Shown: positions 6,449 to 14,833 of the stretch, piece by piece
Layout of the letters: each line of letters opens with the position of its first letter
Position numbering within the stretch: the stretch's first letter is position 1
NCBI RefSeq assembly: GCF_016862935.1
Contig: NZ_BONX01000004.1
Coordinates: 124,001 to 188,000 of the forward strand
Length of the DNA stretch: 64,000 nucleotides
Direction: 5' to 3'
Source: Plantactinospora mayteni
GTDB taxonomy: Bacteria > Actinomycetota > Actinomycetes > Mycobacteriales > Micromonosporaceae
Translations under genes and position numbers: made by a program
The notes under the pieces: model-generated
The model's database searches: none
What the model was told of the DNA's origin: nothing
The model's input: the letters and a program-made list of their open reading frames with translations, nothing else

Positions 6449-7644
6449 GATCGCCCCCGGCCGCGACGGTGGTCCGGGCGGTCCCGTCGGCTCGCCGTCC
6501 GCGCGTTACCACCACGGTCGATCGTCTTGTACGTGACCAGCGGAACCGTCGTGGCGGCCGGCGTGGCGAGGCCGTGCTCGACCAGGTCCGCGATCACCTG
6601 CTCGATCCGCTTGTACGCCGTCGGCGCCTCCTCGAACAGCAGTTGGCGGTCGCCGCACACCACCAGCGACCCCACCGGGGTACGCCGGAGTTCCTCGACG
6701 GTGTGCTTGGCCCGGCCCCGGCGCAGCGCGTCGGCCCGGGACATCTTGCGGCCGGCGCCGTGCGCGACGGAGAAGTTGGCCTGCGGCCCGGCGTGCGCGG
6801 CCACCAGATAGGAGCAGGTGCCCCGGGTACCGGCGATCAGCACGTCCCGGCCGTCGCCCGGCGCGGCCCCCTTGCGGTGCAGGTACGCCCCGTCGCGGAC
6901 CTCGACCAGGTTGTGGCACTGGTCGACGATCGGCTCGGTCGGCCTGGCGCCCAGCGCGTGCAGCACCCTGGCGGCGAGAAGTCGACGGTTGAGGGATCCC
7001 CAGCGTACGGCGGCGTCGTGCAGTGCGAGGTAGCCGGCCGGATCGGCGGCGGGGCCGGCGCCGTGCCGCTCGGTGTGTGCCCGCAGGATCCGCTCGCCCA
7101 GCCCCCGGGAGCCGCTGTGCACGATGAGGACGAGGTCGTCGGCGGCGAGCCCGAGCCGGGCGGTGTGGGCCGGGTCGAGGACGGTCTGGATCCGCGCCAG
7201 CTCCACGAAGTGGTTGCCCCGGCCCACCGTTCCCAGGCCGTCGAGGTGACCGGCCGGAATCTCGCCGTCCACCACGGCCCAGGCCGGGTCGTCGGCATCC
7301 CGGTCCGGGTCCAGGGCGATGTCGAGGTCGGGGAACCGGCGGGCGACCTGCTCGGGTACGACCCGCTTCAGCTCGACGGGGAACACCGCGATGCCGCAGC
7401 CGATGTCGGAGCCGACCAGGAACGGGTAGAGCACGGTCGACGTCATGGCGGCGCCGATCGGGGCACCCTTGCCGGGGTGCAGGTCGGGCATGCCGGCGAC
7501 CGAGACCATGCCGTCGAGGGCGGCCACCTGGTGGCACTGGTCGACGGCGTTGGACTCGATCCAACTGCGGTCGGAGGCGAAGACGGTGACAGTGGCGGAC
7601 CCGGCGGTCGGAGCGGACTCCGGCCGGGACATCTGCTGCGACAA
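6445..7644 (-). CDS. rtcB: RNA ligase RtcB family protein (RtcB2 type, PrfH-associated)
   Basis: A ~399-aa RtcB ligase that joins 3'-phosphate (or 2',3'-cyclic phosphate) and 5'-OH RNA ends using GTP and Mn2+. Visible family motifs are MPDLHPGKGAPIG (residues ~53-65), the metal site GSDIGCG (~78-84) with its Cys, HSGSRGLGE (~176-184) and the C-terminal VAHGAGRKMSR (~297-307) carrying the guanylated His region. Coupling to prfH indicates the rRNA-repair form rather than the tRNA-splicing form. The start is uncertain: TTG at 7644 has AGAGAG upstream; an in-frame ATG at 7632 would drop four residues. Confidence 0.93.
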   Translation of the reverse strand: MSQQMSRPESAPTAGSATVTVFASDRSWIESNAVDQCHQVAALDGMVSVAGMPDLHPGKGAPIGAAMTSTVLYPFLVGSDIGCGIAVFPVELKRVVPEQVARRFPDLDIALDPDRDADDPAWAVVDGEIPAGHLDGLGTVGRGNHFVELARIQTVLDPAHTARLGLAADDLVLIVHSGSRGLGERILRAHTERHGAGPAADPAGYLALHDAAVRWGSLNRRLLAARVLHALGARPTEPIVDQCHNLVEVRDGAYLHRKGAAPGDGRDVLIAGTRGTCSYLVAAHAGPQANFSVAHGAGRKMSRADALRRGRAKHTVEELRRTPVGSLVVCGDRQLLFEEAPTAYKRIEQVIADLVEHGLATPAATTVPLVTYKTIDRGGNARTASRRDRPDHRRGRGRS

Positions 7645-8035
7645 GGACGCTCTCTTCTGGAAAGGTGGGACGGACGGCGCTACGGCTCACCCCCGAGCGC
7701 GACGGCGCGGCGTAGGGGCTTCGGCTCAACTGGGGTAGTGCCCGTCAGAACGTCATAGCCCCACTCTGCGGGAACCCGGCAGGTGCGGCAACCGGTTTTC
7801 GGCGCCCGAGTGGCGCTTCGACCTCGTCGACGTCCCGGCCGCCCCACTGCCGGAGCGGGTCTCCCTCGTCCGGCAGACCGTTCGCGGCCGAGCCCCTGTG
7901 CGGCAGACCGACCTGGCACAGTCGTGGTTCGACCCCGCCGCACCACGATGTCGCGAGCCCGTACGACGATGACGCGAGGCCGTAGAACGATGGGGCGGGG
8001 CCGTACGACGATGGGGCGAGCGCGCCGTCCGGCCG
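7645..8035. other. 391-bp intergenic region with tandem repeat
   Basis: Upstream of rtcB and downstream of the haloperoxidase gene. Apart from the 21-bp tandem repeats at 7937-8020 I see no gene with a ribosome site. The repeats are in a frame open on the minus strand (7680-8177), but that frame is Arg-rich, overlaps the real gene at 8036 and is not credible. Confidence 0.6.
7937..8020. repeat. Four tandem 21-bp repeats
   Basis: Units at 7937-7957, 7958-7978, 7979-7999 and 8000-8020 share the core ACGATG with flanking GTACG and GGGGCG/GACGCG. The last two units differ at three positions (GCCGTAGAACGATGGGGCGGG versus GCCGTACGACGATGGGGCGAG is the pattern). A fifth degenerate unit may follow. 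The block ends 15 bp before the haloperoxidase stop codon. Confidence 0.75.
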
Positions 8036-9280
8036 TCACCCGAAGAGTCGGTGGGCGTTCCGCAGCGCGTGCGCGGCGACCGTACGGCCGAGCACGACCC
8101 CGACCTCGTCGGCGGTCCGGGTGTGGATTCCGGACCAGACCCGGGCGTCGAGGTTCTCGTCGGTCAGTGGTCGCCACCGGTCGTAGCTGCGGGTGGCGCC
8201 GGGCTGGCTGGGACTGGTGATGGTGAACGGTCGCCGGGAGCGAGGTCCGATCAGGGTCGTCAACACCTGCTCGGCGGCACCGGAGTAGGTGTTGTGGCCG
8301 CTCGGGTAGTCCGGGTGGGCCGGAGTCGGGTGCAGCGGCGTCCAGGCCGGGTCGGCACCGGCCTGGATCGCGGTGACCGGCCGCCAGCGCAGGTAGGCGT
8401 ACTTGGTGTCCGAGGTGGCGATCTGGGTGTCGACGAGGGCGACGTGGAACAGGGCCACGAGTCGGGCCCGCCAGGCGGCCGGTTCGGGCGACTGGGCCAG
8501 CGCCGCCCGTAGTACTCCGGTGTAGAGGATCAGGGAGGAGCCGAGCCAGAAGGTCGCGGTGTCGGTCTGCTCCTGGGTGCGTACCGTGCTGTCGGCACCG
8601 CCGTAGGCCCGGACCTCGGTGAGGTCGGCGCGGTAGCGCGCGGAGCGGAGCGCGGGCGGCGGAGCCGGCCGGTACTGGTCGGCCCGGTCCAGCAGGAACG
8701 GGGTGGCGTACCGGCTACCGGCCTGCTGTCCGGCGGTGAACGTCGGCGGGGTGGGCTGCCAGATCCCGGGTCCGGGCTCGGGGCTCGGGAACGGCGGGTT
8801 GACCGACACCGGGTCGAGCCCGTCGCCGGCCCGCCGGGCCAGCAGCGCGGTCGCCTCCCGCCGGCCGGCGGCGACACCCCGGTCCCGCTCCGCCCCGGCC
8901 GGGATCCGGGCCAGCGTGGTCGCCAGCGCGGCGTCGAGCGCCGACGCGTTCCCCGGAACCAGCGCGCTCAGCGCGGCGTGTACGCCGGACGCCAGCGCGG
9001 CGTCCTGGTACGCCCCGGCCCGGGCGGCGGGGGTGTGCCGGAGCGCGCGGGCGGCGGCCAGCCAACTGATCGCCCAGGCGCGGCTGCTGGTGACCTGCGG
9101 CAGAGAGCCGGTCGCGATCGTGGCGGCGGTGACGTCGTACCACTCCAGTGCGGTGTCCACTCTGGACCGGGCGGCGGCCGGGCCGGCGACCGTGCTGGTG
9201 ACGACGAGGCCGGCAGCGGTGGCGGTGGCGGTGAGGAGATGACGTCGGGAGAGCCGAGAACTCGGCCAGTTTCGATGCAT
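8036..9280 (-). CDS. Tat-secreted vanadium-dependent haloperoxidase / PAP2-superfamily protein
   Basis: A 414-aa protein with a twin-arginine signal (SRRHLLTATATAAGLVV, cleavage near AARS, residue ~38). The three phosphate/vanadate-binding motifs of the PAP2-haloperoxidase superfamily are present: KYAYLRWRP (residues ~308-316), PSGH (~341-344) and SGIHTRTADEVG (~385-396), where the expected SRxxxxxH is altered (SGIHTR in place of SR). This arrangement is common in actinobacterial vanadium haloperoxidase-like proteins whose halide specificity is often unknown. The enzyme would act outside the membrane. ATG at 9280 with only a weak ribosome site. Haloperoxidase activity is not certain; a phosphatase is the alternative. 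Confidence 0.85.
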   Translation of the reverse strand: MHRNWPSSRLSRRHLLTATATAAGLVVTSTVAGPAAARSRVDTALEWYDVTAATIATGSLPQVTSSRAWAISWLAAARALRHTPAARAGAYQDAALASGVHAALSALVPGNASALDAALATTLARIPAGAERDRGVAAGRREATALLARRAGDGLDPVSVNPPFPSPEPGPGIWQPTPPTFTAGQQAGSRYATPFLLDRADQYRPAPPPALRSARYRADLTEVRAYGGADSTVRTQEQTDTATFWLGSSLILYTGVLRAALAQSPEPAAWRARLVALFHVALVDTQIATSDTKYAYLRWRPVTAIQAGADPAWTPLHPTPAHPDYPSGHNTYSGAAEQVLTTLIGPRSRRPFTITSPSQPGATRSYDRWRPLTDENLDARVWSGIHTRTADEVGVVLGRTVAAHALRNAHRLFG

Positions 9281-9320
9281 GGCCGTAAGTTAGCCAGCCG
9301 TCCCGGGCGAGGTCCATACC

Positions 9321-9343
9321 AAACCTATAGACTTAATAGATTT
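9321..9343. promoter_or_regulatory. AT-rich imperfect palindrome before the haloperoxidase gene
   Basis: AAACCTAT (9321-9328) and ATAGATTT (9336-9343) pair at 7 of 8 positions around a 7-nt centre, in an AT-rich island unusual for this DNA, about 50 bp upstream of the haloperoxidase start. Probable promoter/operator; no clear -35 box could be fixed. Confidence 0.35.
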
Positions 9344-9406
9344 AACGGTACGGCAAGAGCCGCGGGAACGAGCGGCCAACGCCCGGCAGGGCTGCTACCT
9401 CCCGAC

Positions 9407-10525
9407 TCAGCTCGCGTCCGCCGGCGCTCCCCTCCAGTCCTCCGCCCGGGTGTGCGGGACCGGTACCGGCCGCTCCACCGACGTCGTCAGCTCGATCCGC
9501 CGGCCCTCGGCGGCCGACCGGAGCAGCGCGGTCATCGTCTCCAGCACGTGCAGCGCGAACTCGCCGCCAGCACGCGGCGGGCGCCGATCGTCGGCCCTGA
9601 CCAGGTCGACCAGGCCGAGGCCCCGGGAGCCGTCGGCATAACCCGCCTGCGGTTCGCGCGCACGCCACCCGGTACCGCCGAGCGGGAAGAGCCGGACCTC
9701 GCCGTCGAAGCGGTTCGGGTCGGGTACGGCGAGACTGCCCGTCTCGCCGTGCACCTCGATCGGCGCGGCCGTGGTCGCCACGCTGTCGAAGCTCGTCGTG
9801 ATGGTGGAGAGTGCGCCGTCGACGTGTTCGAGTACACCGGTCACGTGGCTGTCCACCTCGACCGGGATCCGCTGGCCGCTGCGCGGGCCGGAGCCGATGA
9901 CGCGCTCGGCGCGCAGCCGGCTGGCGGCACCGACCACCGCGCGTACCGGCCCGAGCAGGTGGACCAGGGCCGAGATGTAGTACGGCCCCATGTCCAGCAG
10001 TGGACCGCCGCCCGGGGCGTAGTAGAAGTCGGGGTGGGGATGCCAGCGCTCGTGCCCCGGCGTGACCATCACGGCCGACGCGGAGATCGGGCGCCCGATG
10101 AGGCCCCCGTCGACCGCCGCGCGGGCGGTCTGGGTACCCGTGCCCAGCACCGTGTCCGGCGCGCAGCCCAGCCGGACGCCGGCCGACGCGGCCCGGTCGA
10201 CGATCGAGCGGCCCTCCGGAAACGTGACGGCGAGCGGCTTCTCGACGTAGACGTTCCGGCCCGCGTCGATCGCGGCGAGCGAGATCTCGGCGTGCGCGGC
10301 GGGGATCGTCAGGTTGAGTACCGTCCGCACCTCGGGATGGTCAAGCAGGCGATCCACACTCAGCGCCTCGGCGCCGGGCAGCGCGGCGGCGACCGCCGCC
10401 GACCGGGTGGCGTCGAGGTCGGCCACCGCGACGATGCGCAGCTCGGGATGGTCGGCCAGCGTGGCCAGGTACGCCCGGGAGATGACCCCGAGCCCTACGA
10501 TGCCGACGCCGTGCGGCTCGCCCAC
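9407..10525 (-). CDS. Gfo/Idh/MocA-family oxidoreductase
   Basis: A 372-aa NAD(P)-dependent sugar oxidoreductase. The Rossmann start is GVGIVGLGVISRAYL (near residues 4-18), and the EKPLA motif (Lys catalytic) lies near residue 95. The C-terminal alpha/beta domain has DMGPYYISALVHLLG, with the His-containing helix typical of the family. The start is set at GTG 10525, preceded by GAGAGGGGG; it overlaps the ThuA gene end by 31 bp, so the two are co-transcribed (ThuA first). Such ThuA plus Gfo/Idh/MocA pairs act on keto-sugars or sugar derivatives in carbohydrate catabolism. Exact substrate unknown. Confidence 0.9.
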   Translation of the reverse strand: MGEPHGVGIVGLGVISRAYLATLADHPELRIVAVADLDATRSAAVAAALPGAEALSVDRLLDHPEVRTVLNLTIPAAHAEISLAAIDAGRNVYVEKPLAVTFPEGRSIVDRAASAGVRLGCAPDTVLGTGTQTARAAVDGGLIGRPISASAVMVTPGHERWHPHPDFYYAPGGGPLLDMGPYYISALVHLLGPVRAVVGAASRLRAERVIGSGPRSGQRIPVEVDSHVTGVLEHVDGALSTITTSFDSVATTAAPIEVHGETGSLAVPDPNRFDGEVRLFPLGGTGWRAREPQAGYADGSRGLGLVDLVRADDRRPPRAGGEFALHVLETMTALLRSAAEGRRIELTTSVERPVPVPHTRAEDWRGAPADAS

Positions 10526-11211
10526 AGCATCCCCCTCTCGATCACGGTACGCACGCTCGGATGTGCCAACACGTCGAGGCTGTGCCCCGGAGTCGTCACG
10601 ACGACCCGCCCGGCACCCCAGCGACGGGTCCAGATCGCCGGCGAGGTGACCGGCCGGTGCCACGGCTGCCACTCCCTGGTCGGGTGTGTCGTGGTGGCCA
10701 GCACGTCGATCAGGTCGTCGTGCAGCACCCAGTACTGTTCGGTGACCAGGTCGAAGTCCTCGATCCCCGCGGTGATCGGATGCTCCCGGCCCAGTTCGGT
10801 GACGTGCACGGTGTGCGGCAGGAAGTTGTCCTGCTCCCCGCCGTGCCGCTCGCACGGCTCCTTGCCCGGATGGGTCGCGAACTGGCCACCCACCAGGTGC
10901 AGATAGTCGGACGAGGCCCGGAACGAGTCCGCGATACCACCGTGCCAGCCGGTGAAGCCGGTACCGGCGACGACGGCGGCACCGAGCCCGCTCACCTGCT
11001 CCCGGGTGATCTGCGACATCGTCACGCACTGCACGACGAGGTCGGTGTCGGCCAGTTCGGCGGCCTCGGCGTAGACCTCCGTCGACTCCTCGACCCGTAC
11101 GGCGTAGCCGTTGCGTTCGAGGAACGGGATGAACAACTCCGTCGCCCTGACCGGCTGGTGCCCCGGCCACCCGCCGCGAACCACCAGTGCCCTGCGCTGC
11201 GCCACGCTCAC
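10495..11211 (-). CDS. ThuA-domain protein (trehalose utilisation type)
   Basis: A 238-aa ThuA protein with the glutamine-amidotransferase-like fold: ALVVRGGWPGHQP near the N-terminus, GTGFTGWHGG in the middle, and HPITAGIEDFDLVTEQYW, the most characteristic ThuA segment. The GTG at 11211 has GGGAGAGGGA directly upstream. The fold lacks the usual amidotransferase Cys triad, as ThuA proteins do. ThuA proteins accompany sugar oxidoreductases and are linked to 3-keto-sugar metabolism. First gene of a two-gene operon with the Gfo/Idh/MocA oxidoreductase, divergent from the cellulase. Confidence 0.9.
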   Translation of the reverse strand: MSVAQRRALVVRGGWPGHQPVRATELFIPFLERNGYAVRVEESTEVYAEAAELADTDLVVQCVTMSQITREQVSGLGAAVVAGTGFTGWHGGIADSFRASSDYLHLVGGQFATHPGKEPCERHGGEQDNFLPHTVHVTELGREHPITAGIEDFDLVTEQYWVLHDDLIDVLATTTHPTREWQPWHRPVTSPAIWTRRWGAGRVVVTTPGHSLDVLAHPSVRTVIERGMLWASRTASAS

Positions 11212-11562
11212 TCCCTCTCCCGCCCGTCGCCGAGGCAGGCCCACGCCGACCCCGAGGCGACGTGCCGCCGACGCCCGTACTTGTCGATCACTGAAACCGT
11301 AGCCCTCGGGCGTGCGGAGGTCACGGTGATCTACGCCGGCGTACGGGAGGGTGGTGCTGGCCTACCTCGGCGGCTGACCGGTCCCGCCGGGGCACGCCGG
11401 TCGCGAGTGCACACACGTATAGTCGGGCGCCGATTGACAAAGTTTGGCATCCAAACTTAATGTCGGCTCTCCGGGGGCACCGCCGCGCCCTCGTCCGCGA
11501 CGCGCCCCATCACCTTCCCGCGTGCCGGAATCCAGGCAGGAATCCAGGCAAGGAGTCCCATT
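11212..11562. other. 351-bp divergent promoter region (ThuA / cellulase)
   Basis: No gene seen. Holds the promoter with internal operator of the cellulase (11434-11463) and presumably the minus-strand promoter of the ThuA operon. Just before the cellulase ribosome site a short direct repeat (AATCCAGGCA at 11529-11538 and 11541-11550) is visible. Confidence 0.6.
11434..11463 (+). promoter_or_regulatory. Cellulase promoter with operator between -35 and -10
   Basis: TTGACA (11434-11439), an 18-bp spacer and TAATGT (11458-11463) form a good sigma70-type promoter. The spacer is filled by a palindrome, AAGTTTGG (11440-11447) CAT CCAAACTT (11451-11458), 8-bp arms, which would place a repressor across the polymerase site. 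Regulator unknown. Confidence 0.7.
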
Positions 11563-13662
11563 GTGAGTTCGCAGAGCACGGTGCGAAGAGCCCGCTGGCG
11601 GGTCGGTCTGGTCGCGGCGAGCGCCGCCGTACTGCTGGTCTCGGGGGTGACGGTGGCGGTCAGCGCCCAGGCGGCGGCGGGCTGCCGGGTGGCCTACGCG
11701 ACCTCGGCGCAGTGGTCGGGTGGCTTCACCGCCAACGTCGACATCACCAACCTCGGTGACCCGGTCAGCGGCTGGAGCCTGGTCTGGACGTTCCCGTCCG
11801 GCCAGCGGGTCACCCAGGCGTGGAACGCGAACGTCACCTCCTCGGGCAGCCAGGTGACCGCGACCAACGTCAGCTACAACGGCACGATCGCGACCAACGC
11901 GACGGTGTCGTTCGGCTTCAACGGCTCCTGGACCGGCACGAACACCGCGCCCACCTCGTTCGCGCTCAACGGTGTCGCCTGCACCGGCAACGTCGGCGGT
12001 ACCCCGACCACCCGGCCGCCGACCAGCGCACCGCCGACCACTCCCCCGCCGACCACACCGCCGCCGGCCGGCAACGCGATGGCGGCGGTGGCCGCGATGC
12101 AGCCGGGCTGGAACCTCGGCAACTCGTTCGACGCGGTCGGCGCCGACGAGACCGCCTGGGGCAACCCCCGGGTCACCGAGGCGCTGCTGGACAACGTCCG
12201 GGCACAGGGCTTCAACAGCATCCGGATCCCGGTCACCTGGAGCAACCACCACGGCGCGGCCTCGAGTTACACCATCGACGCGGCCTGGCTGAACCGGGTA
12301 CGCGAGGTGGTCAACTGGGCGCTCGCCGACGGCTTCTACGTGATGGTCAACATCCACCACGACTCGTGGCAGTGGATCAACACGATGCCGACCGACCGGA
12401 CCAACGTGCTCAACCGGTACAACGCGCTCTGGACGCAGATCGCCGCCGCGTTCCGGGACGCCTCACCCCGGCTGACCTTGGAGAGCGTCAACGAGCCGCA
12501 GTTCACCGGCAGCTCCGGCGACGCCCAGAACGCGACCCTGCTGCACGAGCTGAACACGTCGTTCCACCGGATCGTCCGGCAGTCCGGCGGCGGCAACGCC
12601 ACCCGGCTGCTGGTGCTGCCCACCCTGCACACCTCGGCCGACCAGCCCCGGGTGGACGAGCTGGTGAGCACCTTCACCACGTTGAACGACCCCAACCTGA
12701 TCGCCACCGTGCACTTCTACGGGTACTGGCCGTTCAGCGTGAACGTCGCCGGCGGCACCCGGTTCGACGCCACCGTGCAGCAGGACCTGACCGGCGTCTT
12801 CGACCGGGTCTACAACGCCTTCGTGTCCCGCAACATCCCGGTGATCATCGGCGAGTACGGGCTGCTCGGCTTCGACCGGCACACCGGCACGGTCGAGCAG
12901 GGCGAGAAACTGAAGTTCTTCGAGTACCTCGGCTACTACGCCCGTGACCGGCGGATCACCACCCAACTCTGGGACAACGGGCAGCACTTCGGGCGTACCT
13001 CGTTCCAGTGGAGCGACCCGGAGCTGTCCGCGCAGATCAGGTCGAGCTGGACCACCCGCTCCGGTACCGCGTCGAGCGACCAGGTCTACGTGCCGCGTAC
13101 CGGGTCGATCACCGCCAAGAGCCTGACGCTCAACCTGAACGGCAGCACCTTCCAGGGGCTGCGGCAGGGCAACACCGACCTGGCCAACGGCGCCGACTAC
13201 ACGGTCTCCGGCAACACGCTCACGCTCACCGCCGCCGCCGTCACCCGGCTGGTCGGCAACCGGGCGTACGGCGTCAACGCCACCATCCAGGCCCGGTTCT
13301 CCCAGGGCGTGCCGTGGCGGATCAGCATCATCACGTACGACCCGCCGGTGCTCGCCGGCGCGACCGGCGCGACCGGCTCGTTCGCCGTGCCCACCCAGTT
13401 CCGGGGCGACCAACTCGCCACCATGGAGGCGAAGTACGCCGACGGCAGCAACGCGGGTCCGCACAACTGGACCTCGTTCAAGGAGTTCGACATCGCCTTC
13501 GCCCCGAACTACGGCGCGAACTCCATCACCCTCAAGCCTGAGTTCTTCGCCGAGGTGAACGACGGGCAGCGGGTCACCCTGACCTTCCACTTCTGGAGCG
13601 GCACGACCGTCACCTACCACGTCACCGAGTCGGGTGGCAACGTCACCGGCACGACGTCCTGA
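11563..13662 (+). CDS. Secreted modular cellulase: CBM2 - GH5 - CBM_X2
   Basis: A 699-aa exported endoglucanase. Signal peptide about residues 1-38 (cleavage near AQAAAG). CBM2 cellulose-binding domain about 40-141, with Cys41 and Cys140 likely disulphide-bonded and exposed Trp51, Trp71 and Trp87. Pro/Thr linker about 146-170. GH5 catalytic domain about 172-490, with acid/base E311 in the VNEPQ motif and nucleophile E431 in IIGEYG. A CBM_X2 immunoglobulin-like module (~505-595) and a final beta domain follow. AGGAG at 11551-11555 supports the GTG at 11563. It hydrolyses beta-1,4-glucan outside the cell. Confidence 0.95.
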   Translation: MSSQSTVRRARWRVGLVAASAAVLLVSGVTVAVSAQAAAGCRVAYATSAQWSGGFTANVDITNLGDPVSGWSLVWTFPSGQRVTQAWNANVTSSGSQVTATNVSYNGTIATNATVSFGFNGSWTGTNTAPTSFALNGVACTGNVGGTPTTRPPTSAPPTTPPPTTPPPAGNAMAAVAAMQPGWNLGNSFDAVGADETAWGNPRVTEALLDNVRAQGFNSIRIPVTWSNHHGAASSYTIDAAWLNRVREVVNWALADGFYVMVNIHHDSWQWINTMPTDRTNVLNRYNALWTQIAAAFRDASPRLTLESVNEPQFTGSSGDAQNATLLHELNTSFHRIVRQSGGGNATRLLVLPTLHTSADQPRVDELVSTFTTLNDPNLIATVHFYGYWPFSVNVAGGTRFDATVQQDLTGVFDRVYNAFVSRNIPVIIGEYGLLGFDRHTGTVEQGEKLKFFEYLGYYARDRRITTQLWDNGQHFGRTSFQWSDPELSAQIRSSWTTRSGTASSDQVYVPRTGSITAKSLTLNLNGSTFQGLRQGNTDLANGADYTVSGNTLTLTAAAVTRLVGNRAYGVNATIQARFSQGVPWRISIITYDPPVLAGATGATGSFAVPTQFRGDQLATMEAKYADGSNAGPHNWTSFKEFDIAFAPNYGANSITLKPEFFAEVNDGQRVTLTFHFWSGTTVTYHVTESGGNVTGTTS

Positions 13663-13715
13663 CCAGTGCGCAGGGTTGCCGGGGCCCGGACGGATCGAGT
13701 GACGGCTGAAAACCG

Positions 13716-14771
13716 TTACTTGCCGGGCTCCGGCCCCGGACCGCCGACGACGGCGGATTCCCGGCCCTCGGCCCTGCCCTCGTCCCGGGCGCGGGCGAGG
13801 AGTGCCGCCAGCCGCCGACGGCGTCGCCGGAGGACGATCCGGAACGCGATGGCGACGGCTCCGAGGACGGCGGCGAGGGCCAGTTGCGGCCAGGGCAACG
13901 TCCACACCGTCACGGTCGCCGAGGCGGGCCGGATCTCGGCGCCGGCCGGGCCGTCGCCGAGGACGGCCGGGGTCACCTCGACGGTCGTACGCAGCGGTCC
14001 CAGCGCCCAGACCCCGGCGACCCGGACGTCGACCTCGCGGGCGCCGCCCGGCAGCGTCTCCTCGGCGTCGGCCCGGACCTCGTGGTCGAGCAGGCCGAAC
14101 AATTCGGTGGTGGTCACCCGGCCGGTGCCGGTCACCGCGACGTTGCCGTCGTTCGTCGTGGTGTACCTGACCCGGACGGTGCCGGCCGAGAAGGGATTCC
14201 AGGAGTGCCGGTAGCCGGCGGTGAGGTCGTCGATCGCCAGGCTCGCCGCGACCGTGCCGCTGACCCGCATCATCACCCGGAACCCGACCCGGCTCTCCAC
14301 GGCCACCGTGCCGCCGGTGCTGGTGACCGTCGCCGCGATTCCGGCCGGGTGGTCGCCGGGGGTGGCGTCGCGCGGCACGGTGACGGTGAACGGCACCACC
14401 TTGGTCGCCTTGGCCCCGACGGTGACCTGTTCCTGCACCCCGATCCAGGTGCCGCCGTCCACCGACGGCTGGTGGGAGGGGAGCATGTTGAACCGACCCT
14501 TGTCGGTGAGGTAGCCGTCGGCCGCCTTCAGGGAGAAGACCACGGGGGCGTCGCTGAAGTTCCGCACCGCCAGGTGCTCGGTCACCACCTGGCCGGGGTC
14601 GAGGGTGTGCTCGATCCACCGGCGGCCGTCCGGACCCTGCTGGTTCGCCGGCTGCACCGCCCAGGTGAGCGCCGGGGTGGTCGGCTCCGCCCCGGCACCG
14701 GCGGGCGCGAACGGCACGGTGCCGAGCACCACGGCCAGCACGGCGAGCAGCCGGGGCAACGTTCGGATCAT
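13716..14771 (-). CDS. DUF916-like (WxL-associated) membrane-anchored surface protein
   Basis: A 351-aa protein. Signal peptide ~1-29 (cleavage near AGAEP). Two beta-sandwich domains follow: the first (WAVQPAN...DPGQVVTEHLAVRNFSD) resembles the peptidoglycan-binding DUF916 region of WxL-system proteins, the second is a DUF3324-like domain. A transmembrane helix (LALAAVLGAVAIAFRIVL, ~302-319) with an Arg-rich cytoplasmic tail ends the protein. ATG at 14771 was chosen because the signal peptide starts there. It follows a WxL-like secreted protein, the same pairing found in Gram-positive WxL clusters. Role inferred: cell-surface display of the partner or of polysaccharide-binding complexes. Confidence 0.75.
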   Translation of the reverse strand: MIRTLPRLLAVLAVVLGTVPFAPAGAGAEPTTPALTWAVQPANQQGPDGRRWIEHTLDPGQVVTEHLAVRNFSDAPVVFSLKAADGYLTDKGRFNMLPSHQPSVDGGTWIGVQEQVTVGAKATKVVPFTVTVPRDATPGDHPAGIAATVTSTGGTVAVESRVGFRVMMRVSGTVAASLAIDDLTAGYRHSWNPFSAGTVRVRYTTTNDGNVAVTGTGRVTTTELFGLLDHEVRADAEETLPGGAREVDVRVAGVWALGPLRTTVEVTPAVLGDGPAGAEIRPASATVTVWTLPWPQLALAAVLGAVAIAFRIVLRRRRRRLAALLARARDEGRAEGRESAVVGGPGPEPGK

Positions 14772-14796
14772 GGCGGAGCCCTTCGGTGCGGGGTGT

Positions 14797-14826
14797 GGTG
14801 GGAGCCGCCGGCCCGCGGCTCCCACC
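14797..14826 (-). terminator. Hairpin after the WxL-like gene
   Basis: A perfect 12-bp stem (14797-14808 with 14815-14826), 6-nt loop, 7 bp past the stop on the minus strand and before the DUF916-like gene; likely partial terminator giving more WxL-like protein than anchor. Confidence 0.6.
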
Positions 14827-14833
14827 CGTGCGT

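Noticed and set aside
7937-8020. Possible CRISPR array
   Set aside because: Repeats are directly adjacent without spacers and no cas gene is present.
7680-8177. 165-aa Arg-rich frame with IVVRPRP repeats on the minus strand
   Set aside because: The repeat comes from the 21-bp tandem DNA repeat; the frame overlaps the haloperoxidase 3' end and has no ribosome site.
8036-9280. Halogenase of a natural-product cluster
   Set aside because: No biosynthetic genes surround it and the third vanadate motif is altered, so halogenation in a specific pathway cannot be claimed.
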